From: CAZSSH01 sp964609825
GTDB lineage: Bacteria; Verrucomicrobiota; Lentisphaeria; Victivallales; Victivallaceae
DNA length: 64,000 nucleotides
Assembly: GCA_964609825.1 (NCBI GenBank)
Contig: CAZSSH010000010.1
Location: 62,001 to 126,000 of the forward strand
Direction of reading: 5' to 3'
Shown: positions 6,403 to 14,086 of the stretch, piece after piece
Numbering within the stretch: position 1 is the stretch's first letter
Layout: every line of letters starts with the position of its first letter
The notes under the pieces: generated by a model
What the model was told of the DNA's origin: nothing
The model's input: the letters and a program-made list of their open reading frames with translations, nothing else
Databases searched by the model: none
Translations under genes and position numbers: made by a program

Positions 6403-8451
6403 ATGAAAAAGCATTATAAGATTGTGCTTGCCGGCAACCCAAACTGCGGGAAAACCACCATTTTTAACGCATTGACCGGGACGCGTCAGCATGTCGGGAA
6501 CTACTCGGGGGTGACGGTTGAGCGTAAAAGCGGTATGCTGCCATTGGCGGATATGACGGTCGAAGTGATTGACTTACCGGGGATTTACAGCATGTCCTCC
6601 TCATCTCCCGAGGAAAAGGTCGCCTTTGAGGAGCTTGCCGCCGGTGATATTGATTTAATTTTAAATGTGATCGATGCCGGCAACTGCCAGCGCAATTTGT
6701 ATCTCACCACCCAGCTTGCCGAGCTCAATTATCCGATGATTTTGGTCTTTAACATGATTGATGAGGCGTACGAGCGCGGTATGGAATTTGACTTCGGCAA
6801 ATTTGAGCGCTTTTTTGGCACCCTGACGATTACTACGGTCGGCTCCAAATCCGAGGGTATCGCCGATCTCAAAGCGATGATTGCCGAAGCTTTGCTTGAT
6901 CCCGATAAGCGAGAACCGGTCAAGCCCGGCTACGGCCAATTGCCCGATGCCATGATTGCCGAGCTCACCGTTGCCGTTGACGGGCATTTGCCGGTCAAAT
7001 ATCAGCACTTGCCGCCGCGGTACTTTGCGATCAAGCTCTTGGACGACGATGCGATGTTTGTCCGCGCTCCGGAGTTTGTCCATCTCGCACCGCGTCTGGA
7101 GGAGATGCGCAAAATCATCGCGACCCGTAGCGGGGTCAACAGTCAAACCTTGATGGCAGACCGTCGCTACGGCGTGATCGCCGGGGCTTGCCGTGAAGCA
7201 ATCTCGATCAGCAATCAAAAGCAGCGTCAGGTCTCCGATTGGATTGACAAGGTGGTGCTCAACCGCTTTTTAGGAATGCCGATTTTTTTGCTGACGATGT
7301 ACTTGGTGTTTGTCTTTACCTTTAGTTTCTCCGAGCCTCTGATGGAGCTTTTGGAGGGATTTTTTAACGTTTTGACCAATGCGGTCAACGGTCTTTGGCC
7401 GCAGGGACATTGGGAATATGTCCGGATGTTGATTACCGACGGGATCATTGGCGGGGTGGGCGGGGTACTGGTCTTTTTGCCCAATATTTTATTGCTGTTT
7501 CTCGCCATCGCTTTTTTGGAGGGCACCGGCTATATGGCACGGGCGGCCTTTGTTATGGACGGCGTGATGCATAAATTTGGTCTTCATGGCAAAAGTTTTA
7601 TCCCGATGTTGCTTGGCTTCGGTTGCTCAGTCCCGGCGATTATGGCGACGCGTACCATCGAGTCCGAGCGTGACCGTCTGGCGACGATCATGGTCCTTCC
7701 CTTGATGAGTTGCGGGGCCCGGTTGCCGATTTACTCATTGTTTATCCCGGCGTTTTTTCCGGAAAAATTTCAGGCGCTGATGATGTGGCTCATTTATGTC
7801 ATCGGCGTATTGCTGGCAGTGTTGATCGCGCGTTTACTCAAATCCACCTTGTTTAAGGGTGATGAGGAAGTTTTTGTGATGGAGCTCCCGCCGTATCGGA
7901 TGCCGACTTTCGGCAGCTTGCTCCTCCATATGTGGGAGCGGGCGATCATGTATCTCAAAAAGGCGGGGACGGTTATTTTGCTCGCTTCGGTGATTATGTT
8001 TGTTATTAACACTTTTCCGCAAAAAATGCAGATTTCCAATCCCCAAGAGGCGAAGTTGGAGCAACTGGAGTATTCGCTCGGCGGTCGAATTGGTAAAAAA
8101 TTGGAAGTTGTGCTTGCTCCGTTGGGATTTGACTGGCGTGTAAGTTCGGCATTGGTTGGTGCTTTCGCCGGCAAAGAGCTCTTTGTTTCGCAATTGAGCA
8201 TTATCTACTCGACTGCGGATGATGATCAGGCCTCGCTGCGTCAACTTTTGCAGCAAAATTACAGTAAATTGCAGGCGTTTTGCATTATGCTCTTTTGTCT
8301 CATTTCCATGCCGTGCATTGCCACGGTGGCGGTGGTCAGGCGCGAAACCAACTCCTGGAAGCTTGCCATGCTGCAGATCGCCGGGCTGACAATGCTCGCC
8401 TATGGAATCACGCTGGTGGTTTATCAGGTTGGGAAGTTGTTATTTTTGTAA
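6403..8451 (+). CDS. feoB: Ferrous iron transporter FeoB
   Basis: The N-terminal G domain has GNPNCGKTT (G1), an intact switch region (VGNYSGVTVE), DLPG (G3) and NMID (G4). It is followed by a guanine-dissociation-inhibitor-like stretch and a membrane domain with two Gate motifs (LLGFGCSVPAIMATR and LPLMSCGARLPIY). The 682 residues are close to family length. GGAG lies 4 nt before the ATG. It imports Fe(II) across the inner membrane. It follows its DtxR-FeoA regulator, and a tRNA-Arg lies 79 nt downstream. Confidence 0.96.
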   Translation: MKKHYKIVLAGNPNCGKTTIFNALTGTRQHVGNYSGVTVERKSGMLPLADMTVEVIDLPGIYSMSSSSPEEKVAFEELAAGDIDLILNVIDAGNCQRNLYLTTQLAELNYPMILVFNMIDEAYERGMEFDFGKFERFFGTLTITTVGSKSEGIADLKAMIAEALLDPDKREPVKPGYGQLPDAMIAELTVAVDGHLPVKYQHLPPRYFAIKLLDDDAMFVRAPEFVHLAPRLEEMRKIIATRSGVNSQTLMADRRYGVIAGACREAISISNQKQRQVSDWIDKVVLNRFLGMPIFLLTMYLVFVFTFSFSEPLMELLEGFFNVLTNAVNGLWPQGHWEYVRMLITDGIIGGVGGVLVFLPNILLLFLAIAFLEGTGYMARAAFVMDGVMHKFGLHGKSFIPMLLGFGCSVPAIMATRTIESERDRLATIMVLPLMSCGARLPIYSLFIPAFFPEKFQALMMWLIYVIGVLLAVLIARLLKSTLFKGDEEVFVMELPPYRMPTFGSLLLHMWERAIMYLKKAGTVILLASVIMFVINTFPQKMQISNPQEAKLEQLEYSLGGRIGKKLEVVLAPLGFDWRVSSALVGAFAGKELFVSQLSIIYSTADDDQASLRQLLQQNYSKLQAFCIMLFCLISMPCIATVAVVRRETNSWKLAMLQIAGLTMLAYGITLVVYQVGKLLFL

Positions 8452-8471
8452 GAAATTTTTAAATTTCGTGC

Positions 8472-8501
8472 TTGAAAAAAGTAAAAACAACGCTATATTA
8501 T
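8472..8501 (+). promoter_or_regulatory. Promoter of tRNA-Arg
   Basis: TTGAAA (8472-8477), a 16-nt spacer and TATATT (8494-8499; overlapping TATTAT to 8501) precede the mature tRNA by about 30 nt. Confidence 0.6.
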
Positions 8502-8530
8502 AAAACGTTGACTGCAAGATCAACCTGTGT

Positions 8531-8607
8531 GCACCCATAGCTCAATTGGATAGAGCGTCTGGCTACGGACCAGAAGGTTAGGGGTTCAAATCCCTTTGGG
8601 TGTACCA
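8531..8607 (+). tRNA. tRNA-Arg (anticodon ACG)
   Basis: Acceptor GCACCCA pairs with TGGGTGT (first pair G-U). The anticodon stem TCTGG/CCAGA holds the loop CTACGGA (anticodon ACG, expected to become ICG). The T-arm is AGGGG TTCAAAT CCCTT, and CCA is encoded. Length is 77 nt. Confidence 0.96.
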
Positions 8608-8663
8608 TTTTTTTTGCTTTGATTCGCGTAAAATCTCTCGCCTAGCCCGTTGTCGTTCCTCGG

Positions 8664-8819
8664 TCACATATTAAAATATACGCCCTCGCGCCTCTCAAAG
8701 GAACATATCGCAACATAGTCATATAAATTTTTCAACTCATCTGCATCCTTGATTTCCAACTAATGTGGAGCTTTGGCATATAATGCTTTCACTTTTGATG
8801 CTAAAATTGAAATATCCAT
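8664..8819 (-). pseudogene. Small ORF broken by an in-frame amber codon
   Basis: Reading the minus strand from ATG at 8819 gives MDISILASKVKALYAKAPH, a TAG (8762-8760), then LEIKDADELKNLYDYVAICS and 11 more residues to a TGA at 8664. Both parts look protein-like and share one frame across 52 codons. I recognise no family. The stretch is more AT-rich than its neighbours and lies right behind tRNA-Arg, a common insertion site. It could be a decayed small gene, part of a larger lost gene, or chance. No Shine-Dalgarno is visible. The remainder of 8608-8852 holds nothing I recognise. Confidence 0.4.
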
Positions 8820-8852
8820 ACAATGCTTTAATTATTGATTGTTTATTTGATA

Positions 8853-9620
8853 TCAATGCGCCTGCTGTCGCTCGATCTTAGCAGCAATCCGGGGCCAGTC
8901 GGACGGTGGGACTTTTTCGATTCGGCCGTCAGCGTAGATGACGTTGCGAATGTCGCCGGCTTTGGCGTGCAAGCCGGGCTTTTCGTAGAAGATAACTGTA
9001 TCCGGGTTATTGAATGAAACGCCTTCTCCGCAATAGCAGTAAGCCAACTCGTCTTCATTTGGCAAGCGCTCTAAGTTGGAGCGATGTCGGTAGCTGCTCA
9101 TGGTCTGGCATAACTCCAGATCACTGTGCCAATCCTCCAACGACGTCTTTTTGCCTAATGAGTCTGTCGGGGGATTTTGCAACCATGCGGCATACAACTC
9201 CGCCATGGTCGTAGCGGGATAACGGTCGGATTGGAGTTCACGTTGCCACGTTCGTACCCTTTCCGCCATAAACCAGCCGCATTCATAGGCAAAGCCGCGC
9301 GGGTTTCGGTACGAAACACATGGCAGCAGCATCCCGAGCAACAGAATGCCGATAAAACCTCCCAACACCGCCTCTGCCAGGCATTGCCGGTATGGCGGCG
9401 CCGCAATGCCACAAAGGCAATGAAACGCGACTTCAGCGATCAGCCAGCTTACCAGCACCACCCAAGCCGCTATTGCACATAGGGTAAGCCATGCCGTGGG
9501 CGACCACGATGCATCCGGATGAAAGTCAACGCGATTAAGCTCCAGTCGTTCGGCGACCTGTCCGGCAATTATCCCCACAATCATCACGCCGATCAGGCAA
9601 TAAATCAGTTTTTTCGCCAT
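8853..9620 (-). CDS. Hypothetical membrane protein with C-terminal YADG motif
   Basis: Function unknown. The 255-residue protein begins MAKKLIYCLIGVMIVGIIAG, a signal anchor. Two further hydrophobic segments follow (about residues 40-65 and 80-105), then a soluble C-terminal part. The end reads VIYADGRIEKV, which resembles the DG motif at the end of Lentisphaerota and Planctomycetes pseudopilins, but there is no prepilin leader. I chose the ATG at 9620 because CGGAG lies 5 nt upstream and a near-consensus promoter lies at 9713-9741. It stands alone between tRNA-Arg and the kor genes, so it may belong to an accessory insert. Confidence 0.6.
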   Translation of the reverse strand: MAKKLIYCLIGVMIVGIIAGQVAERLELNRVDFHPDASWSPTAWLTLCAIAAWVVLVSWLIAEVAFHCLCGIAAPPYRQCLAEAVLGGFIGILLLGMLLPCVSYRNPRGFAYECGWFMAERVRTWQRELQSDRYPATTMAELYAAWLQNPPTDSLGKKTSLEDWHSDLELCQTMSSYRHRSNLERLPNEDELAYCYCGEGVSFNNPDTVIFYEKPGLHAKAGDIRNVIYADGRIEKVPPSDWPRIAAKIERQQAH

Positions 9621-9712
9621 CGTCACTCCGTTTCCGGTTCTCAGTCGAGGCAGTGCCGCAGTCGAAACCCAGCAGGTGCGGCGGCCCGATAGATCCCTTT
9701 CTCTACTGTTAA

Positions 9713-9741
9713 AAGATAGCACTCTATATCTGCTGTGTCAA
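9713..9741 (-). promoter_or_regulatory. Near-consensus promoter of the hypothetical membrane protein
   Basis: On the minus strand TTGACA (9741-9736), 17 nt and TATCTT (9718-9713), with TG one base upstream (extended -10). The leader to the ATG at 9620 would be about 85 nt. Confidence 0.6.
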
Positions 9742-9850
9742 GATGATTTTTTGATCAGCCGTCGAAAGATTACGATTTCGCATTGTAGGCGCCATTAACT
9801 CAGTCAAACAATAAAGCAAAGAACAAATCAAAGCAAAAAATGCTGTTGAC

Positions 9851-10684
9851 TTATTTTTTACTCATCGGCAAATTCAGATAGTTGCCGACCAAGGTGCCGT
9901 TTGCCAATACTTCGTTGTCGGCCTCATAACTTTTGCGTGAACTTTGATAAAAAATCCCGATGGGAATTTCATCGCCCCAGCGTAATGCCAGCTCCAACGC
10001 CTTCATTTTGTCATGGCAATCATGGGTGTCCGGGATCGGCTTTACCCTGTCTTTGTACCATTTATAATTATTGACGCGGTTGAAGCTCACGCACGGCTGC
10101 AAAATATCCACCAGTGCCATGCCGCCACGGTGGGCAAAGGCCGCCAGCATGATTTGTTTGAGGTGCTCCGGTTCGACACTTGAGCTGCGCGCCACAAAGG
10201 AGCACTCCTCGATGATCGCGATGGCCAACGGGTTGACCGGCTGCAACTTTTGGCCGTGGGTCTGAATCGGGGTGACAAAACCGATGTCCGAGGTCGGCGA
10301 CGCCTGACCCTTGGTGAGACCGTAGACCTGATTGTTGTGGACAAACACTTTGACCCCGATGTTGCGGCGCAAACTGTGGATAAAGTGGTTGCCACCCTCG
10401 CCGTACATATCGCCGTCGCCGGAAAAAATGGCGACTTCGAGCTCGTAATTGGCAATTTTGATCCCCGTTGCCGCCGGCAGCGCCCGGCCGTGGAGACCGT
10501 TAAAGATGCTCACCGGAATATTGTGCGGCAGCTTCGCCGCCTGACCGATCCCGGAAACCAGCACCAGTTTATTGGTATCGATTTTGCCGGTGGCAAGAAC
10601 TTCCTCAAGTGCTTTTAAGATGGCATAATTTCCGCATCCCGGGCACCACGAGGGCTGAGTATCCGCTTGGTCGATGGCAATCAT
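9851..10684 (-). CDS. korB: 2-oxoacid:ferredoxin oxidoreductase, beta subunit
   Basis: Thiamine-diphosphate subunit of a 2-oxoacid:ferredoxin oxidoreductase, which decarboxylates 2-oxoglutarate or a related 2-oxoacid to its acyl-CoA with reduction of ferredoxin. It has WCPGCGNYAILKAL near the N-terminus, GIGQAAKLPH, GLHGRALPAATGIK and the TPP/Mg site GDGDMYGEGGNHFIH. Two ATGs are adjacent (10687 and 10684). The second is better spaced from GAGGTG, and the first overlaps the korA stop. The length (277 aa) is typical. The substrate is not certain from sequence. Confidence 0.92.
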   Translation of the reverse strand: MIAIDQADTQPSWCPGCGNYAILKALEEVLATGKIDTNKLVLVSGIGQAAKLPHNIPVSIFNGLHGRALPAATGIKIANYELEVAIFSGDGDMYGEGGNHFIHSLRRNIGVKVFVHNNQVYGLTKGQASPTSDIGFVTPIQTHGQKLQPVNPLAIAIIEECSFVARSSSVEPEHLKQIMLAAFAHRGGMALVDILQPCVSFNRVNNYKWYKDRVKPIPDTHDCHDKMKALELALRWGDEIPIGIFYQSSRKSYEADNEVLANGTLVGNYLNLPMSKK

Positions 10685-12348
10685 CATTTCACCTCGCTCT
10701 TTATAAATCTGGCGGTGACCGGCAGACCGTCATCGCGGTTGATTGTGGACATTTCCCGGCTGATGCCGACTTCACGCAACAATGACCGGAGTTGGCCGGT
10801 CGCGTTGCCTTCGACTGCAATCAGGCGTTTCGGCCGATCCAACAGCGGTTTGATTCGGTCGACCGGCAGTGGCCAGAGTTGGGAAAAGTGGATCACGGCA
10901 AATTTTTTGGTCCCGGAAACATTCATTTGGTCCACGTACTCGCGGCAGGCGCCGCAGGTCGATCCCCAGCACACCAATGCAACGTCGGCGTCGGCTTTGC
11001 CGTAAATTTCCGGCATGATAAAAGACTCCAACACGCCCGCATTTTTGCGCAGCCGTTTGGTTTGCTGGCTGACCCGTACGGCGAAACTCTCGGAGAGGTG
11101 TCCCGTTTGGTCGTGCTCATCGCTGTCGGCAACCACCGTGACGCCGTGACCGGGAATCGCCCGCGGCGATACCCCGTCAGGGCAATCCAAATAACGAAGA
11201 TAATTTGCCTGTTTGTCGTTGGCCAGACAGCGGTCAATCGGCTGGTATTTGGCGTCGGGCAGGAGGATGTTTTTTTCGGCATCCTGCAAATATTGGTCGG
11301 TAAGGATCAATGCCGGAACTTGAAACCGGTGCGCCGTGGTCAGGGCAATCCGGGTAAGATCAAAGCATTGCTGATGGGTCCCCGGCGCGTAAACGGCCCG
11401 GCAAAATTCGCCGTGTCCGGCATGGATCGCAAAGCTGAGATCACTTTGCGCGGTGCGCGTGGGCATGCCGGTGGCCGGGCCCGGACGCTGTGCAATCAAG
11501 ATCAGGATCGGGAGCTCCATCATCCCGGCCAATGACAACCCCTCGGCCATCAACGCAAAGCCGCCGCCACTGGTGGTCGTCATCGCCGGGACTCCGGCGT
11601 AAACTGCGCCGCACAGCATGTTGACGGCGGCGATTTCATCCTCCGCCTGCTCGACCACGATGCCGTAACGGTCGGCGACCGCCGCCAAATAGTTTAATGT
11701 GGCGGTGCCGGGCGTCATCGGGTAGGCGGTGGCAAATTTGACCCCGGAGGTTGCGGCGGCAAGACCGATCATCGCCGCACCGGTCGTCACCGTGGCTGGT
11801 GCCCCGACCGGTTGGGGCGCTTTTAATTGATTGGGCAGGGTCAGACCTTTTTGATACCCCGCACCGGCGCACTCGAGATTCTTTTGGAGGATGTCGTCGC
11901 GTCCGGTAAATTCCCGGCGCAAAAAATCCTCCAGAAATTGAAGCGGATAATGCAACATTCCCCAAATCGTCCCGGCGGACACCGTATTGCCCATGATGTC
12001 GTCGCCGCCGTTTTGTTTGGCGATCCCGGTAAAATCGACCGTCAATACTTTGGGCCGCTCGTCTTTGCCGTCAAGCAAAATCACCGCTCCGGGGGCGGTG
12101 TCCCGGTGCAATATCTCAAGTGCGGTCGGATTGAGCGCCAAGAGAAGATCGGGCTGCTCCTTTAAACCGAATAATTCGCGGTCGGCAAAGCATAGATCGC
12201 ACCAGTTGAGCCCGCCGCGGATCCTTGACATATAACTTTTGCCGGAAAAAACCGCCAGACCGGCGGCGGCCGCCGCGCCGACCAGCATGTTGTTGACCAC
12301 AACCAGTCCCTGTCCGGCTTCTCCGGCAATTCTGATATTGATATCCAT
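10684..12348 (-). CDS. korA: 2-oxoacid:ferredoxin oxidoreductase, fused gamma-alpha subunit
   Basis: Residues 1-~180 are the gamma-type domain (MDINIRIAGEAGQGLVVV, SYMSRIRGGLNW). The rest is the alpha subunit with the pyrimidine-binding domain (TAYPMTPGTATLNYL, VEQAEDEIAAVNM, TTTSGGGFALMAEGL, RPGPATGMPTRTAQSDL). This fused architecture is common in two-gene OFOR complexes. GGGAGGA precedes the ATG at 12348. An upstream in-frame start (12393) would run through a hairpin and lacks support. It overlaps korB at its end. The complex supports anaerobic ferredoxin-based metabolism. Confidence 0.92.
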   Translation of the reverse strand: MDINIRIAGEAGQGLVVVNNMLVGAAAAAGLAVFSGKSYMSRIRGGLNWCDLCFADRELFGLKEQPDLLLALNPTALEILHRDTAPGAVILLDGKDERPKVLTVDFTGIAKQNGGDDIMGNTVSAGTIWGMLHYPLQFLEDFLRREFTGRDDILQKNLECAGAGYQKGLTLPNQLKAPQPVGAPATVTTGAAMIGLAAATSGVKFATAYPMTPGTATLNYLAAVADRYGIVVEQAEDEIAAVNMLCGAVYAGVPAMTTTSGGGFALMAEGLSLAGMMELPILILIAQRPGPATGMPTRTAQSDLSFAIHAGHGEFCRAVYAPGTHQQCFDLTRIALTTAHRFQVPALILTDQYLQDAEKNILLPDAKYQPIDRCLANDKQANYLRYLDCPDGVSPRAIPGHGVTVVADSDEHDQTGHLSESFAVRVSQQTKRLRKNAGVLESFIMPEIYGKADADVALVCWGSTCGACREYVDQMNVSGTKKFAVIHFSQLWPLPVDRIKPLLDRPKRLIAVEGNATGQLRSLLREVGISREMSTINRDDGLPVTARFIKSEVK

Positions 12349-12365
12349 AACGTCCTCCCGTTGAA

Positions 12366-12436
12366 TTGCCCCGGAGAAAATCGCCGGGGGCAATGGTTGA
12401 GTTGATCCGCAGCTCCGGGGAGTGTCGGTGCGGATC
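12366..12436 (-). other. Two hairpins between rubrerythrin and kor genes
   Basis: GATCCGCA (12404-12411) pairs perfectly with TGCGGATC (12429-12436). TTGCCCCGG (12366-12374) pairs with CCGGGGGCAA (12384-12393) with one bulge. They lie between the rubrerythrin stop and the korA ribosome binding site. No U-tract follows either, so they may be processing or stability elements rather than terminators. Confidence 0.35.
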
Positions 12437-12470
12437 GGCGAGTTGCGTCAGACAATCAATTTATGGTTGC

Positions 12471-13019
12471 TTAATACGCCTTAAAAAGCTCTTTTTTTGC
12501 ACCGCATATCGGACAGGCGTCCGGTGCGTCGCCTTCGATGGTATAGCCGCAGACGGCGCAAATATGGATGGTGCCGAGTTCGGCGTCTTTGCCGCTGTCA
12601 ACCGCGGCTTTGGCTTTTTGAAAAAGTTTGCGGTGCTCGATTTCGGTCATGTATGACCAGACGAAGCTCCGCGCGGCGCTGTTTTCGCCCTGAAATTTCG
12701 CGGTTTCGATGTAAGTCGGGTACATTTCCTCAATTTCAAAGGATTCTCCGGCAATGCTTAAACCGAGATTTTTAGCCGTATTTCCGGGGCCAAAGGCGGC
12801 CATGCTCATGGCGACGCGGCCGGTGTCGAGGTGTTTGAGCTCCTGATAGTGGTCAAAGGCGTGGATTCTTTCCGCGTCGGCAATGGCGACAAACAGGCGC
12901 GAGACATTGGGGTAGTTTTCTTTGGCGGCCACTTCGGCAAAGCGCAAATAGCGCATGTGGGCCTGACTCTCGCCGCCAAAGGCATTGATCATGTTTTGCT
13001 CGGTCATCTGTTTCATCAT
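12471..13019 (-). CDS. rbr: Rubrerythrin
   Basis: A peroxide-scavenging non-heme diiron protein. The erythrin four-helix domain carries the iron-ligand helices (FGGESQAHMRYLRFAEVA, IADAERIHAFDHY, ESFEIEEMYPTYIETA, YMTEIEHRKLFQKA). The C-terminal rubredoxin-like centre is CAVCGYTIEGDAPDACPICG. The start at 13019 sits behind GAGGAGGAG and is followed by a second Met at 13016. At 182 residues it is slightly shorter than classical 190-aa forms. It has its own promoter at 13081-13108. It suggests an anaerobe that meets oxygen. Confidence 0.95.
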   Translation of the reverse strand: MMKQMTEQNMINAFGGESQAHMRYLRFAEVAAKENYPNVSRLFVAIADAERIHAFDHYQELKHLDTGRVAMSMAAFGPGNTAKNLGLSIAGESFEIEEMYPTYIETAKFQGENSAARSFVWSYMTEIEHRKLFQKAKAAVDSGKDAELGTIHICAVCGYTIEGDAPDACPICGAKKELFKAY

Positions 13020-13080
13020 ACTCCTCCTCGGTTGGTCCGTCCCGTAAAACGGGCGGTTTTTAAAGAATCGGTATATGTCT

Positions 13081-13108
13081 ACTATAATACCTTGACGGCA
13101 ATTTACAA
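13081..13108 (-). promoter_or_regulatory. Promoter of rubrerythrin
   Basis: Minus strand TTGTAA (13108-13103), 16 nt and TATAGT (13086-13081). The leader to the ATG at 13019 is about 55 nt. Confidence 0.45.
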
Positions 13109-13143
13109 GCGCAGAAACGGAAAGTTGCGAAAATAGATAAGCG

Positions 13144-14082
13144 TCAGGCTTCTTTGACTTCGAGGTAAGGGATGCGGCGAAATTCGTACGGGACCGAGCG
13201 GTCTTGAATTCTCGCCAGCAGCATTTCCGCCGCTGCCGCCGCCATGCCCGCAAAGTCTTGGATGCAGACCGTGCGGTGAGCGTAAATGCTGCGCATCAGC
13301 GGGTCCACGGTGTCAAAATAACCGGAGTAAAGGCGTCCAGCTAAGGCGGTCAAGAGTTGTTTCTCCTCCAGCGCCACCAAAATTTCGTGCTCGCTGTCAG
13401 CCAAAATCCCCGGTGCGGCAAACTGCCGCCGGGCAAATTCATCCATTGTCGTCACCCACGGAATTTTTTGATCGTCAAGAAATTGTTTGGCCGCGGACAT
13501 GCGCTCGTGCGATACGGCGTTGGCCGCCGAGGCGGCCAGCCAAAAGCCGTCGGCTCCGGCGGCGATGCAGTCAATCAAGAGCGCTTTAACCGCCGCCGGG
13601 TTGTCATTGGTCACCGTCGGCGTGTTGTCAAACCAGCGGTCAAGGCAGACCGTCGGGACCGGGAAGTGCTCCGGGGCCTTGAAACATGCCGGTGCCGCCG
13701 GTCCGCCGGACGCGATCAGTATCGCGCCGTCGGCGGTACGTTGGCGCAACCGCTCGACAATCGCTGCAAAGTGATCCGTAAAGCGGTCCGCCAAAGCGAT
13801 CAATAGCTCGTAGCCGTGACGGCGCATGACTGCCGCCAGCTCGGTGGCGATTTCCCGCTCCAAATGACTCTCCAGCGACGAGAGCACCAGCCAGACCGTC
13901 CCGGTGCGCCCGGAGATTAAACAGCGGGCGTTGCGATTGGGTACATAACAATGCCGCTCCGCGATTTCCCGGATGCGGCGCACTGTCTCGGCCTTGACCC
14001 GGGCGTCGCCGCGCAGTGCGCGCGACACGGTCGAGGCGTTGACTCCCGCAATCCGGGCGATATCGTGGATGGTGACGGACAT
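13144..14082 (-). CDS. LacI-family transcriptional regulator
   Basis: The N-terminal helix-turn-helix TIHDIARIAGVNASTVSRALRG and hinge helix region (NRNARCLISGRTGTVWL) are classic for LacI. The rest is a periplasmic-binding-protein-like sensor, a little short (312 aa in total). The gene starts 4 nt after the GH38 alpha-mannosidase stop, on the same strand. Two LacI-type operators flank the promoter of that operon at 17197-17254, so it probably represses the mannosidase and itself until a mannoside appears. The effector is inferred only from the neighbour. Confidence 0.93.
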   Translation of the reverse strand: MSVTIHDIARIAGVNASTVSRALRGDARVKAETVRRIREIAERHCYVPNRNARCLISGRTGTVWLVLSSLESHLEREIATELAAVMRRHGYELLIALADRFTDHFAAIVERLRQRTADGAILIASGGPAAPACFKAPEHFPVPTVCLDRWFDNTPTVTNDNPAAVKALLIDCIAAGADGFWLAASAANAVSHERMSAAKQFLDDQKIPWVTTMDEFARRQFAAPGILADSEHEILVALEEKQLLTALAGRLYSGYFDTVDPLMRSIYAHRTVCIQDFAGMAAAAAEMLLARIQDRSVPYEFRRIPYLEVKEA

Positions 14083-14086
14083 CGGC

